19,552 bases of DNA from Tardiphaga sp. (GTDB lineage: Bacteria; Pseudomonadota; Alphaproteobacteria; Rhizobiales; Xanthobacteraceae): the NCBI GenBank assembly GCA_028290325.1, contig JAQGJY010000143.1:1-19552 (forward strand), read 5' to 3'. The translations under genes and the position numbers were made by a program. The notes beneath the pieces are model-generated. The model saw only the letters and a list, made by a program, of their open reading frames with translations, did not search any database and was not told the origin of the DNA. Shown piece after piece: positions 1 through 8,522 of the stretch. The first letter of the stretch is position 1. Every line of letters starts with the position of its first letter.

Positions 1-228
1 ATTGGCGAACTCGCCCGGGTTCACGGCGCTGATGGGGGTTCCCGATCCACACCCGGTGTGGTGTGCCAGCAGGGCCAGGACTGGTCGCGTGGCACCGCCT
101 GCATCCCGCAAGAATTCGTTCGCCTCATCGGCCATCGCGATCCCGCCTCGCGGCCGTCATCCCCGTTAGGCACGCGCGTGCTGACCGCGCCGAGCAGGCG
201 CGCGCCCACCGATACGCCGATCGGCTAA
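1..228 (+). CDS. C-terminal end of an unidentified protein (5' truncated)
   Basis: The first reading frame is open from the window edge to a TAA at 226-228, giving about 75 C-terminal residues. They include the stretch VCQQGQDWSRGTACIPQEF, with two cysteines, and end in a Pro/Ser/Arg-rich tail. Codons mostly end in G or C, as in neighbouring genes. The frame stops 17 bases before the stop codon of the convergent creA gene, so it fits the local spacing. I do not recognise the family and cannot see the start. The main alternative is a chance open frame in GC-rich DNA, because a minus-strand frame is also open here. Confidence 0.45.
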   Translation: MGELARVHGADGGSRSTPGVVCQQGQDWSRGTACIPQEFVRLIGHRDPASRPSSPLGTRVLTAPSRRAPTDTPIG

Positions 229-245
229 CGGTCCGCGCCGCTAAA

Positions 246-776
246 TCAATCCTTGAAGAAATCCGCGCATTTCTGCACCGTCTGATCGGCCCCGCCCCAC
301 GGCATGACCGGCACCGACGACGTTGAGTTCTTCGGTGAGCCCTCGATGATGCGGTCGGAATAGACCATATAGACCAGGACGTTTCGCTTGGTATCGCAGC
401 CGCGCACGATCTGCATCTTCTTGAAGAACAGCGAGCGACGCTGCCGGAACATATCGTCGCCCTGCTCCAACTTGTTGGTGGCCTTGAAGCGGATCGGCGC
501 CACCTGCCGGCAGGCCAGCGAGATGTCCGACACCTCTTCCGCCAATCCCAACCAGCCTTTGTAGCCGCCCTTCTCAGGCACGGTGAAATGGCACGCGACA
601 CCCTCCACTTCAGGGTCGTCGAGGCCGTAGGTCGCAAGCTTGTCGTTCGGGCTTAGCCATTTGAATACGGTCGAGCGACGGAAAATCAAATCCGGCTCGT
701 CCGCGGCCTGCGCCGGCGCCGCCGCGACAATCCAGAACACCGAAAATAAAATCATCAAACTGCGCGCGCGGGTCAT
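246..776 (-). CDS. creA: CreA family periplasmic protein
   Basis: This 176-residue protein has a signal peptide of about 25 residues (hydrophobic core FSVFWIVAAA, cleavage near AQA-A), so it should be periplasmic. The mature part has the CreA pattern: a DDPEVEGVACHF segment near 53-64, then GGYKGWLGLAEEVSDISLACRQV at about 70-92 (conserved core GLAE...ISLACRQV), and a late VYMVYSDRIIEGSPKNS region. Four cysteines (62, 89, 127, 170) could form two disulfides. Family members are about 155-175 residues, so it looks complete. CreA is conserved in Proteobacteria but its biochemical role is unknown. A GGAG lies 6 bases before the ATG and supports the start. It is divergent from the L,D-transpeptidase gene. 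Confidence 0.9.
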   Translation of the reverse strand: MTRARSLMILFSVFWIVAAAPAQAADEPDLIFRRSTVFKWLSPNDKLATYGLDDPEVEGVACHFTVPEKGGYKGWLGLAEEVSDISLACRQVAPIRFKATNKLEQGDDMFRQRRSLFFKKMQIVRGCDTKRNVLVYMVYSDRIIEGSPKNSTSSVPVMPWGGADQTVQKCADFFKD

Positions 777-965
777 GCCGGTCTCCAGCTGGTCAGCAAA
801 ACGTGATGTAGGAACGCGGATGCTTCGGCGAAAGGGCCATCGCAGCGCGGCCTGGTTAATCGAATGACAGGCTTTCTTGATAGGTTTGACGGAAATGCGG
901 GCGACAACCGAGCGCCGATATAGCGACGGTTAGGGCGCCGCGAAGCTGGGATTGATGGGCCGACA
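777..965. other. Divergent intergenic region between creA and the L,D-transpeptidase gene
   Basis: This 189-base gap must hold promoters for both flanking genes. I see isolated elements, such as TTGACG near 887 and TATAGC near 916 on the plus strand. Their spacing is about 27 bases, which does not fit a normal sigma-70 promoter. I find no convincing hairpin or repeat, so no promoter is assigned. Confidence 0.5.
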
Positions 966-2288
966 ATGATTCTCTGTTTCCGAATTGCCTGCCATCCGAT
1001 TGCGGCGCTGATGTCAGGGGCCCTGTCCTGCATCGGCGTATCGGCCCAGGCCGCGACGCCGTTATACTGGCCCGGCAGCGAGTTCGGATACGACCGCCCC
1101 GCGTTTTACGAGCCGCGCCCGGTGATGCGGCAGCCACGGATGCCGAAGCAAGAGGCCGCGAAAGCCGAACAAGCCGCCAGGAAAGCCGGCAAGCCAACCG
1201 GCCCGCTGGTGATCGCGATCTCGCTCGAACGCCAGACCATGAAGGTCTACGACGCCAACGGCGTCTTCGCGGAGACGCCGATATCGAGTGGCATGAAGGG
1301 CCATTCGACGCCGACGGGCGTCTTCTCGGTGATCCAGAAGAACAAATGGCATCGCTCGAACATCTATTCCGGTGCGCCGATGCCCTACATGCAGCGCCTG
1401 ACCTGGTCGGGCATCGCCATGCATGCCGGCGCACTGCCCGGTTATCCGGCCTCCCACGGTTGCGTCCGGATGCCGATGGGCTTCGCCGTGCAGATGTGGA
1501 ATTGGACGCGGATGGGCGCCCGCGTCGTCATCACGCCCGGCGAGATCAGTCCGGCAAGCTTCACGCATCCCCTGCTCGTGTCGATCAAGCCGCCGATGCT
1601 GGTTGCGGCGGCGCAACCCGTGCCACCCCAGAATAGCGTCGCGGGAGCCAGGACCGCCGACGCCAGCGGCGCGATTCCGAGCGCCACAGTGTCGGATGCC
1701 TCCGCGATCGCCAGCCCTGTGGTTGAAACCAAGGACGCGGCGGCGGTCGCAACCGATACCGCGCCGGTGTCGGATAAACCGGTCGCCGACAAAGCCGCCG
1801 CCGACAAGCCCGCGCAGACCGAGACGGCCGCCGCACCGGCCGCAAAACGCGGCGGACCGATCGCGATCTATGTCAGCGGCAAGGACGGCAAACTCTACGT
1901 CCGTCAGAACTTCGCGCCGTTGTTTGACGTCTCCGTCACCATCAGCGGCGATCAGCCGCTTGGCACGCACGTCTTCACCGCGCGGGCCGACAAGGATGTG
2001 ACGAAGCCGGTTCAGTGGACGGCGTTGACACTTCCGGCTGGGTCGCGCGGCGCCGAGGAAACCACGCTGTCACGACGTCGCCAGACCGCCGGCGCGATCT
2101 CAACCCAACCGGCTCCGCCACCCGCCAGCCCCTCCGATGCGCTGGATCGCCTGATCATTCCGGCCGAGGTGCTGGCGCGGCTCGGCGATGCGCTGACCAC
2201 CGGCAGCTCGCTGATCGTGTCGGATCAAGGTATCTCGGCATCCGGCGAGACCGGCGACGGCACCGATTTCATCGTGCGACTGCGATAA
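966..2288 (+). CDS. Exported L,D-transpeptidase (YkuD domain) with a degenerate second domain
   Basis: This 440-residue protein starts with a likely signal peptide (cleavage near SAQAA, residue 30) and should act in the periplasm. L,D-transpeptidases form 3-3 cross-links in peptidoglycan or attach proteins to it through an acyl-enzyme on cysteine. The YkuD domain spans about 80-190: LVIAISLERQTMKVYDANG, then STPTGVF, then H153 and the SHGCVRMP motif with H164, catalytic C166 and R168. An Ala/Pro/Lys-rich linker (about 215-297) follows. A second segment at about 298-342 (IAIYVSGKDGKLYVRQN, then QPLGTHVF) mimics the start of the first domain but lacks the His...Cys motif. The ribosome site before the ATG is weak, but the signal peptide supports this start. 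The exact target is not predictable. Confidence 0.88.
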   Translation: MILCFRIACHPIAALMSGALSCIGVSAQAATPLYWPGSEFGYDRPAFYEPRPVMRQPRMPKQEAAKAEQAARKAGKPTGPLVIAISLERQTMKVYDANGVFAETPISSGMKGHSTPTGVFSVIQKNKWHRSNIYSGAPMPYMQRLTWSGIAMHAGALPGYPASHGCVRMPMGFAVQMWNWTRMGARVVITPGEISPASFTHPLLVSIKPPMLVAAAQPVPPQNSVAGARTADASGAIPSATVSDASAIASPVVETKDAAAVATDTAPVSDKPVADKAAADKPAQTETAAAPAAKRGGPIAIYVSGKDGKLYVRQNFAPLFDVSVTISGDQPLGTHVFTARADKDVTKPVQWTALTLPAGSRGAEETTLSRRRQTAGAISTQPAPPPASPSDALDRLIIPAEVLARLGDALTTGSSLIVSDQGISASGETGDGTDFIVRLR

Positions 2289-2390
2289 CGGCCTCTCCAT
2301 CCACATCTGATTGCGGAAACCGACCACATCGGATTGACGGCGCGCTCCATTCGATCCGAAGATCGCCGGCGGTCCGTTTGAAAGATGTCG

Positions 2391-3050
2391 ATGTGCAATC
2401 TGTATTCGCTGACGCGCCCGCAGGCGTCGCTGCGGCAATTGTTTAAGGTCGAGGACGATCTGACCGGCAATCTGCCGCCGTTGCCCGGCATCTATCCCGA
2501 TGCGATGGCGCCCGTCATCCATTTGCGGGGCGGCCGCACCGCGATGGGAATGATGCGCTGGGGCTTTCCGCCGCCGCCAACCGCCGCGGCGCGGCCTGTC
2601 ACCAACATTCGCAACGCCGGCAGTCAGTTCTGGCGGCCCTGGTTCACGCCAGAGCACCGTTGCCTGGTGCCGGCGACGAGCTTCTGCGAATGGACCGACA
2701 AGGCCCCCAAGGTCGCGCATTGGTTCGCGTTGAATGACGAGCGGCCTGTCTTTGCCTTCGCCGGCATCTGGCGACCATGGACCGGCGCGCGCGGGACCAA
2801 GGCCAATCCGGTGGTCGGCGAACATCACCTGTTCGCGTTCCTGACGACCAGCGCCAACGCCATCGTCGGCCCGGTCCACGCCAAGGCGATGCCGGTCATC
2901 CTGCGCGAGGACGAATGGACGACGTGGCTGACCGCGCCGACGCCACACGCGCTGCGCTTGCAGACCCCTTTACCGGACAGCGAACTGACGATCGTAGCCA
3001 CCGGGGTCAAGGAAGACCCGGGTGTGAACGCAGTGCAACACACGCATTGA
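2391..3050 (+). CDS. SRAP domain protein (SOS response-associated, YedK/HMCES type)
   Basis: SRAP proteins sense abasic sites in single-stranded DNA and form a thiazolidine crosslink through the amino-terminal cysteine, shielding the lesion during replication. An ATG two codons upstream (2385) is in frame. I chose the ATG at 2391 because the family needs Cys2 exposed after Met removal, and this start gives MCNLYS. The product is then 219 residues, the usual length. Other family sites are present: TNIRNA with N72 (counterpart of Asn75 in E. coli YedK), FCEW with E100 (Glu105) and VHAKAMPVIL with H163 (His160). Upstream and downstream gaps are about 100 and 78 bases. No SOS box was recognised in the upstream gap. 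Confidence 0.92.
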   Translation: MCNLYSLTRPQASLRQLFKVEDDLTGNLPPLPGIYPDAMAPVIHLRGGRTAMGMMRWGFPPPPTAAARPVTNIRNAGSQFWRPWFTPEHRCLVPATSFCEWTDKAPKVAHWFALNDERPVFAFAGIWRPWTGARGTKANPVVGEHHLFAFLTTSANAIVGPVHAKAMPVILREDEWTTWLTAPTPHALRLQTPLPDSELTIVATGVKEDPGVNAVQHTH

Positions 3051-3128
3051 CGGCGGCGGCTTCGCGCCCGATGATGGCCCGAGGGGATACGATGAACCGC
3101 CGGGACGCGCTCATCGTTGCAGGGCGAA

Positions 3129-3479
3129 ATGCGAAACGGGCTCTATTCAATCCATATCGCGTTGCTCGACGGCCGGGACGGTCGTGGCAGCGGCGTCGTC
3201 GTGTTTCGCGACGGCCAGATCCGTGGTGGCGACGCCTTTTTGTATTACGTCGGTCATTACAAAGCGGTCGGTGACGGCTTCAAGGGCGAAGTGCTGGTCA
3301 TGCAGCATACCAGGAGCGCCGAGCAGAGCCCGCTGTTCGGTAACACCAAGGATCCGGTCGGCATCGGGGTCTCCGGCACATTCACGGACAACGCCGCGAC
3401 GATGAACGGCACGGCTCTGGTCGGCAAAGCCAGTCTGATCTTTCGCGCGACATTGCGCCGCCTCGCCGACGCGGAATAG
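3129..3479 (+). CDS. GrlR-like small protein
   Basis: This 116-residue protein begins MRNGLYSIHIALLDGRDGRGSG and continues with VVVFRDGQIRGGDAFLYYVG and a C-terminal segment ending LIFRATLRRLADAE. This pattern (a Gly-rich strand, then 'RGGD..FYY.G.Y', then a late '(F)xATLxRL') is typical of small beta-rich proteins of Rhizobiales, sometimes annotated as T3SS negative regulator GrlR-like. No T3SS genes are nearby, so a GrlR function is not implied. An in-frame TTG at 3117 would add four residues. The ATG at 3129 fits the family start better and has AGGGCGA just before it. There is no signal peptide or membrane segment. It converges on the histidine kinase gene with an 8-base gap. Confidence 0.75.
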   Translation: MRNGLYSIHIALLDGRDGRGSGVVVFRDGQIRGGDAFLYYVGHYKAVGDGFKGEVLVMQHTRSAEQSPLFGNTKDPVGIGVSGTFTDNAATMNGTALVGKASLIFRATLRRLADAE

Positions 3480-3487
3480 ACCGAAGC

Positions 3488-6172
3488 TCAGCCCAATTCC
3501 GATTGTTCGCGCGGCGCGTTACGCGGCAGCAGGATCGCGATCCGCGTGCCCGCGCCCGGCTCCGATGATAGCGCGATGCGGCCACCGAGTTTGCTTGTCA
3601 CGATGTTGAACGCGATATGCAGCCCGAGCCCGGTGCCGCCCTTGTCGCGCCGCGTCGTGAAGAACGGATCAAACGCGCGACGCTTGACCTCCGGGCTCAT
3701 GCCGCAGCCGTCGTCGGCGAAAACGATCTCGACATTGTGTGGCCCCATCTCCGTCGCGGTGATCGTCACCGTGCCGCCGCCGCCATCGGGAAATGCGTGG
3801 GCCACCGCGTTGAGAAACAGATTGGTCAGCACCTGGCCGTAAGGGCCGGGGTAACTGTTCATCACCAGGCCCGGCTGGCAATCGACGACCAGCGCCAGAT
3901 TCTGCTTGCGCAGCCCCGGCTTCAGACTCATCACAACCTGCTCGGTGAGATCGGCGAGGTCGAACACGCGCTGATCCGAATAGTTGCGGTCGGCGGCGAC
4001 CTGCTTGAACGACTGGATCAACTCGGCGGCGCGGTTGAGATTGGCGACCAGTTGCTGCGCGGCGTCGCGGTTTGATGCGATGAACTCGTTCAGGCTCGAC
4101 CGCCGGAGATCGCCGCGCGCGACCTCGGTCGCGAACAGCGCGACCTTGCGCTCCAGCGACGACGCCACCGTGAGGCTGATGCCGACGGGATTGTTGACTT
4201 CGTGCGCGACGCCCGCGACAAGCCGGCCGAGGGCGGCGAGCTTCTCCGCCTCGATCAAGGAATTCTGCGTGTCGCGCAGGTTGAGCAACGCGGCTTCGGC
4301 CGCGTCCTTGGCTTCGCGCATATCCTGCTCGCCGCGCTTGCGATCGCCGATATCGAGCGCCACCGTGACGATGTAATCGATCCTGCCATCGGCATCGCGC
4401 AACGGCAGCTTGTTGACCAGCCACTGCCGCATCGCGCCCGAGGAATCCTTGTATTCCTCTTCGTAGAATCCGAGTTCGCTGCCTTTTTCCAACACGCGCT
4501 TGTCGTTGGCGTCCGTTTTCCCCGCGCCATAACGCGACATCAATTCGCTCGTGGTGCGGCCGATCGCATCGTTCGGTTCGATCGAAAAAATACCTGCCAT
4601 GTAGCGGTTCATCAACACGTAGCGGAGCTCGGGGTCCTTCACGTTGATGACGGCCGGCACGGTGTCGATCACCTGCTGCAACAGCCGCCGGCTTTCGCGC
4701 ACCGCCGCTTCCGCGCGCTTCTGATTGGTGATGTCGCGGACCGTGCCCTCGTAGCGCACCACCTTGCCGCTGTCGTCGCGAACCACCGTCGCGCTGTCCG
4801 AAAGCCACAAGATGGTGCCGTCACGCTGGCGGACCTGGTACTCGAACTCGCGGACCGTGCCGTCGCGCGCCATGCGCGCCTGATATTCAGCCCGCGCATT
4901 AGGATCGACATAGATCGTGCCGGCGATATCGCGCACGCCCTGGATCAGTTCAAGCGGCGAGTCGTAGCCCATCATGGTCGCCAACGCGGGATTGGCGTTC
5001 AGCAACGCGCCGGCCGGTGTCGTGACGTAGATGCCGTCGACCGAGCCCTCGAACAATTTGCGATAGCTTTCCTCGGCGAGCCGTTGCTCGCCAAGCGCGC
5101 GGACGGCGGCCTCGCGCGCGGCATCGGCATCGACCAAGGTCCGGCGAAACACCTCGGACGCGCGGGCGATGTCGCCGATCTCGTTGTCGAGTTCGGTCGC
5201 CGGGATCGACGTCTGCTGCGCGCCACCGGCGAGCGATCGGATCGCGATCGCGATCGCCTTGAGCGGTTTCACGATCAGCCGCACCACGAACAAGGCCGCG
5301 GACAGCCCGATCAGAACACCCGCGATGCCGAGCACCACCGCGCGCCACCGCGCGTCGCCGAGGATGCCGGCGAAGTTGTTGGCGACGACCCGGCCACGCT
5401 GGGTGGTCACCTCGCGCAGCAATTCGGTCACCTGCCCGATCGAGCGGCCTTCCGCACCGAGCACATCGCGGTCGATGTCCGCGATCTCGGTCTCGGTGCG
5501 CGTGAGAGCCACGACACCGCCGGCATAGTCGTCGATCGCGGCACGCAGCGCCGGGTCCGGGATGTCGGCGCTTTTGACCTGCTCGGCCGCCGCACCGGCG
5601 GCGGCCGGATCGCGCGCCAACAACGCCGCGGCGATCCGGTTCTGAACGCGAAGCAGCGTGAGCGCCGGCAAGCTTTCCGGCGCGCGGCCGACCGCGGTTT
5701 CCAGACGCCCGCGCAACACGGATAAAGTCGCGAGCAGCTCGGTGCGGCGATCGATCAAGGCGCTGACGCGCGCGACGCCCTCGCGATAATTGGCAAGCCG
5801 CGCGCTCGCATCCTCGACGGTTCGACGCTGATCGGGGCTCAGATCGTTGCGCGTTCTGTCGAGTAGAATCGCCAGCGTCGACAGCGCCTCCCAGACGCGG
5901 TTCGATTGCGCGCCAGGATCGGTCACGTAATCGCGCGCGGCCAGCCGCAGCTCGCTCACCCGGCGATCGATCTGTTCGGCGACCTCGCCGACATCCTGGA
6001 GACTCCGCAATTCGGCGAAGGTCGAATCGAGATGCCTGATGGTGATGACGCTGGCGGCGCTTGTCGCGATGATGACGGCAAGCACCAGCGAGAAGCCGCT
6101 GAAGGTCAGCTTGCCGATCGACAACGAGGATGCGCGCATCCTCTGATAGATCGTCGCAACGGCGGTGGACAT
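3488..6172 (-). CDS. Membrane PAS-PAS sensor histidine kinase
   Basis: This 894-residue hybrid-free histidine kinase has a first transmembrane helix at about 24-46, a helical periplasmic sensor region at about 49-276, a second helix at about 279-300 and a HAMP-like linker at about 300-352. PAS domains follow at about 365-488 (ending VRYEGTVRDITNQKR, a PAC signature) and 495-615. The kinase core has phosphoacceptor H657 in AHEVNNP, an N box with N784/N788, a G1 box at 820-825 (DDGCGM), an F box FDPFF at 834-838 and a G2 box GGTGLGL at 845-851. All catalytic motifs are intact. No response regulator gene adjoins it, so its partner is unknown. The stimulus cannot be read from the sequence. No clear ribosome site precedes the start. 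Confidence 0.92.
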   Translation of the reverse strand: MSTAVATIYQRMRASSLSIGKLTFSGFSLVLAVIIATSAASVITIRHLDSTFAELRSLQDVGEVAEQIDRRVSELRLAARDYVTDPGAQSNRVWEALSTLAILLDRTRNDLSPDQRRTVEDASARLANYREGVARVSALIDRRTELLATLSVLRGRLETAVGRAPESLPALTLLRVQNRIAAALLARDPAAAGAAAEQVKSADIPDPALRAAIDDYAGGVVALTRTETEIADIDRDVLGAEGRSIGQVTELLREVTTQRGRVVANNFAGILGDARWRAVVLGIAGVLIGLSAALFVVRLIVKPLKAIAIAIRSLAGGAQQTSIPATELDNEIGDIARASEVFRRTLVDADAAREAAVRALGEQRLAEESYRKLFEGSVDGIYVTTPAGALLNANPALATMMGYDSPLELIQGVRDIAGTIYVDPNARAEYQARMARDGTVREFEYQVRQRDGTILWLSDSATVVRDDSGKVVRYEGTVRDITNQKRAEAAVRESRRLLQQVIDTVPAVINVKDPELRYVLMNRYMAGIFSIEPNDAIGRTTSELMSRYGAGKTDANDKRVLEKGSELGFYEEEYKDSSGAMRQWLVNKLPLRDADGRIDYIVTVALDIGDRKRGEQDMREAKDAAEAALLNLRDTQNSLIEAEKLAALGRLVAGVAHEVNNPVGISLTVASSLERKVALFATEVARGDLRRSSLNEFIASNRDAAQQLVANLNRAAELIQSFKQVAADRNYSDQRVFDLADLTEQVVMSLKPGLRKQNLALVVDCQPGLVMNSYPGPYGQVLTNLFLNAVAHAFPDGGGGTVTITATEMGPHNVEIVFADDGCGMSPEVKRRAFDPFFTTRRDKGGTGLGLHIAFNIVTSKLGGRIALSSEPGAGTRIAILLPRNAPREQSELG

Positions 6173-6183
6173 GGCGGCGGGAT

Positions 6184-6214
6184 AACTCCAGGCCGTGTCA
6201 ATATACGTGGAGTT
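6184..6214. promoter_or_regulatory. Inverted repeat upstream of the histidine kinase gene
   Basis: A perfect 7-base inverted repeat, AACTCCA at 6184-6190 and TGGAGTT at 6208-6214, has a 17-base spacer. It lies 12-42 bases upstream of the histidine kinase start codon. A second short inverted repeat, CCGTTT-GGG-AAACGG, lies at 6218-6232. The spacer contains TATATT on the minus strand, a possible -10, but no good -35 precedes it. This may be an operator. The assignment is tentative. Confidence 0.35.
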
Positions 6215-6255
6215 CCCCCGTTTGGGAAACGGCGGCCTCAGCCGCGAAAGCCAAA

Positions 6256-6282
6256 GGCCCGCGCGGATGATCCGAGCGGGCC
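6256..6282 (-). terminator. Rho-independent terminator of the alcohol dehydrogenase gene
   Basis: On the minus strand the arms GGCCCGC-T-CGGAT and ATCCG-C-GCGGGCC pair with one internal mismatch around a single-base loop, so the real loop is a few bases wide. The hairpin is followed by TTTGGCTTT. It starts about 25 bases after the TAA of the alcohol dehydrogenase gene. It should separate this gene from the histidine kinase gene. Confidence 0.8.
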
Positions 6283-6307
6283 CTGCCGTTCAATCCGACC
6301 GCATCAC

Positions 6308-8443
6308 TTACTTCGGACGGATCGCATCGGCGGTGCCCTGAATGAAGGCCTGAATCTTCACGACATCCTCGTCCTTAAGCTTGCCGGTGAAATCAGGCAT
6401 GCCCTTGTTCATGTAGGGACCGTTGAAGACGAAGTCCTTCAGGTTGGCGATCGTCTCGGTCGAGACGTAACCGAGATTGCGGACGTTGCCGCCGCGATCG
6501 ACGCCGGGCACGCCGTGGCAGGTCGCGCAGGCGGCGACATAGAGGGCGGTGCCTTCCGGCACATGCGCCGGATCATACTTCACGCCCTTCAACAGCCCTT
6601 CGGTCTGGTATTTGGTGAACGCCGGGAAAGGCGCCTTGCCGCCGATCGCGAACGTATAGACCCGACCCGGACCTTCATTCTCGGTCACGCGCTGAGTGAT
6701 GCCGAAGACGCCGCCCCAGCCAACCGCGACCGACACGTATTGCACGCCATCGATCTCGTAAGTGGCGGGGGCCGCGACGACGCCTGTGCCGGTCGGGGTT
6801 TCCCAGAGCTTCTCGCCGGTGGCGGCGTTGTAGGCGATGAAGCGTCCGTCGGCCGAGCCTTGAAAGACGAGATTACCCGCCGTGGTCAGCGTGCCGCCAT
6901 TCCATGGGGCGACGTATTCCGCGCGCCAGGCTTCCTTCTGCTTGATCGGATCCCATGCCAGCAGACGGCCGAACGGCTTGCTTTCCGGCGGCGTCGCATT
7001 CAGCGCGAAGCCGACGTTCCAGCCGGTCGTGCCCCCGAATTTGCCGGGCACGTTGTCGTTCTGCTTGAACTTCGCGGCGGCTTCGCCGGTGAGGTTGAGC
7101 GGCACATTCTGCGCCGGCAGATAGACCAACCCGGTCTGCGGATTGTAGGACATCGGGTGCCAGTTATGCGCGCCGAACGGTCCCGGGATGGAGTCGAACG
7201 GCTTGTCCGGCGAGCGCGCGGCGGCGACCTCGATCGGCCGGCCATCGGCGCCATAACCGGTCGCCCAGTTCACCGGCACGTAATTGTTCGCCGAGATGAA
7301 TTTGCCGTTCGTGCGATCGATCACATAGAAGAAGCCGTTTTTCGGCGCGTGCATCACCACCTTACGCGGCGCGCCCGCGACGTTGATGTCGGCCAGAATC
7401 ATCGGCTGCGTCGAGGTGTAGTCCCAGTTATCGCCGGGCGTTTCCTGATAGTGCCAGATATATTTTCCGGTCTCGGCATTCAGCGCCACGATCGATGCGA
7501 GATACAGGTTATCGCCACCCGCCGGGCTGCGGATGTTGCGATTCCACGGCGAGCCGTTGCCGGTGCCGATATAGACCATGTTCAAGTCGGGATCGAAGGT
7601 GATGCTGTCCCACGCCGTGCCGCCGCCGCCGTTCTCCCACCACTTGCCGGCGGGATCCCAGGTCTTGGCGGCCGCCGCCATCGACTCGTCCTCGAATGGC
7701 TTGGACGGATCACCCGGCACGGTGAACCAGCGCCACGCCTGATTGCCGGTCTCGGCGTCGTAAGCGGTGACGTAACCGCGCGCGCCGTATTCCGCGCCGC
7801 CATTGCCGATCACGACCTTGCCGTTGAAGACGCGCGGCGCGCCGGTGATCGTGTACGAATATTTGCGATCGGTGATGGTGTCCTTTTCCCACACCTTCTT
7901 GCCGGTCACGGCATCGAGCGCGATCAGGCGGCCGTCATACGCGCCGACGAAGACCTTGCCCTTCCACAGCGCCACACCGCGATTGACGACGTCGCAACAG
8001 CCTTTGTAGCCCTCGCTTTTCTTGACCTCGGGATCGAAGCTCCAGATCCGCTTGCCGGTCCGAACATCGACGGCATGCACCACGCTCCACGACGCGGTGA
8101 CATACATGATACCGTCCACCACGAGCGGCGTCGCCTCGACGCCGCGCACCGATTCGAGATCGTAGCTCCACATCAGACCGAGATTCTTGACGTTGTCGGT
8201 GTTGATCTGGCCGAGCTTGCTGAAGCGTGTCTCGGCATAATCGAGGCCGTAGCTCGGCCAGTCCTTCGTCGCCGCGCTGTTGGCCTTGATCGACCCGCCA
8301 TCCACAGCGCTGGTCACTGCTTTGATATGCCCGGGCGAGCCCTTGGCGTCCTGCGCCGACGCGGCACCGCTCATCAGAAGCGACACAGCGAGCGCGGCGG
8401 CATGCGCGCGCGCGATTTTGGACACACCAAAAGCGTGGATCAT
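6308..8443 (-). CDS. PQQ-dependent quinohemoprotein alcohol dehydrogenase
   Basis: This periplasmic enzyme oxidises alcohols, passing electrons from PQQ through a covalent heme c to the respiratory chain. It is 711 residues with a signal peptide cleaved near residue 30 (GAASA-Q). An eight-bladed propeller fills most of the protein, with 'AxTG+.xW' blade repeats such as VDVRTGKRIW and LDAVTGKKVW. The vicinal cysteines C149-C150, typical of the quinoprotein ring structure, are present, as is GDNWDYTS with likely catalytic base D341. A C-terminal cytochrome c domain (about 625-711) has CATCH at 639-643 and a probable axial Met682. The position two after D341 is Thr343, not Asp, which points to calcium rather than lanthanide. 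GGGGAGG lies 5 bases before the ATG. No PQQ biosynthesis genes are in the window. The substrate is not determined. Confidence 0.93.
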   Translation of the reverse strand: MIHAFGVSKIARAHAAALAVSLLMSGAASAQDAKGSPGHIKAVTSAVDGGSIKANSAATKDWPSYGLDYAETRFSKLGQINTDNVKNLGLMWSYDLESVRGVEATPLVVDGIMYVTASWSVVHAVDVRTGKRIWSFDPEVKKSEGYKGCCDVVNRGVALWKGKVFVGAYDGRLIALDAVTGKKVWEKDTITDRKYSYTITGAPRVFNGKVVIGNGGAEYGARGYVTAYDAETGNQAWRWFTVPGDPSKPFEDESMAAAAKTWDPAGKWWENGGGGTAWDSITFDPDLNMVYIGTGNGSPWNRNIRSPAGGDNLYLASIVALNAETGKYIWHYQETPGDNWDYTSTQPMILADINVAGAPRKVVMHAPKNGFFYVIDRTNGKFISANNYVPVNWATGYGADGRPIEVAAARSPDKPFDSIPGPFGAHNWHPMSYNPQTGLVYLPAQNVPLNLTGEAAAKFKQNDNVPGKFGGTTGWNVGFALNATPPESKPFGRLLAWDPIKQKEAWRAEYVAPWNGGTLTTAGNLVFQGSADGRFIAYNAATGEKLWETPTGTGVVAAPATYEIDGVQYVSVAVGWGGVFGITQRVTENEGPGRVYTFAIGGKAPFPAFTKYQTEGLLKGVKYDPAHVPEGTALYVAACATCHGVPGVDRGGNVRNLGYVSTETIANLKDFVFNGPYMNKGMPDFTGKLKDEDVVKIQAFIQGTADAIRPK

Positions 8444-8483
8444 ACGGTCCTCCCCGGACTTATTCTCGAGACCTCTTGCGGGT

Positions 8484-8498
8484 CTAGAAAAATTCTAG
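8484..8498. promoter_or_regulatory. Palindrome overlapping the -10 of the alcohol dehydrogenase promoter
   Basis: The sequence CTAGAAAAATTCTAG is a perfect inverted repeat with 6-base arms and a 3-base centre. Its right arm contains the -10 hexamer (minus-strand TAGAAT, 8492-8497). A protein bound here would block transcription start, so it is a candidate operator. The binding protein is unknown. Confidence 0.4.
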
Positions 8499-8521
8499 TC
8501 TTGAGCGAGGAGCAGCGTCAA
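8492..8521 (-). promoter_or_regulatory. Sigma-70-like promoter of the alcohol dehydrogenase gene
   Basis: On the minus strand TTGACG (8516-8521) and TAGAAT (8492-8497) are separated by 18 bases. Each hexamer matches the consensus at five of six positions. The -10 lies about 49 bases upstream of the ATG. This is the best promoter match I found in the window. Confidence 0.65.
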
Positions 8522-8522
8522 T

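Noticed and set aside
154..172. Partial match to the GTCATCCCCG repeat arm.
   Set aside because: It lacks the GCGAAGCGGA half and any paired arm, and lies in a likely coding region.
880..925. Possible sigma-70 promoter for the L,D-transpeptidase (TTGACG with TATAGC).
   Set aside because: The spacing is about 27 bases, outside the normal range.
2385..2390. Earlier ATG for the SRAP gene.
   Set aside because: It would bury the catalytic Cys2, which must be N-terminal after Met removal.
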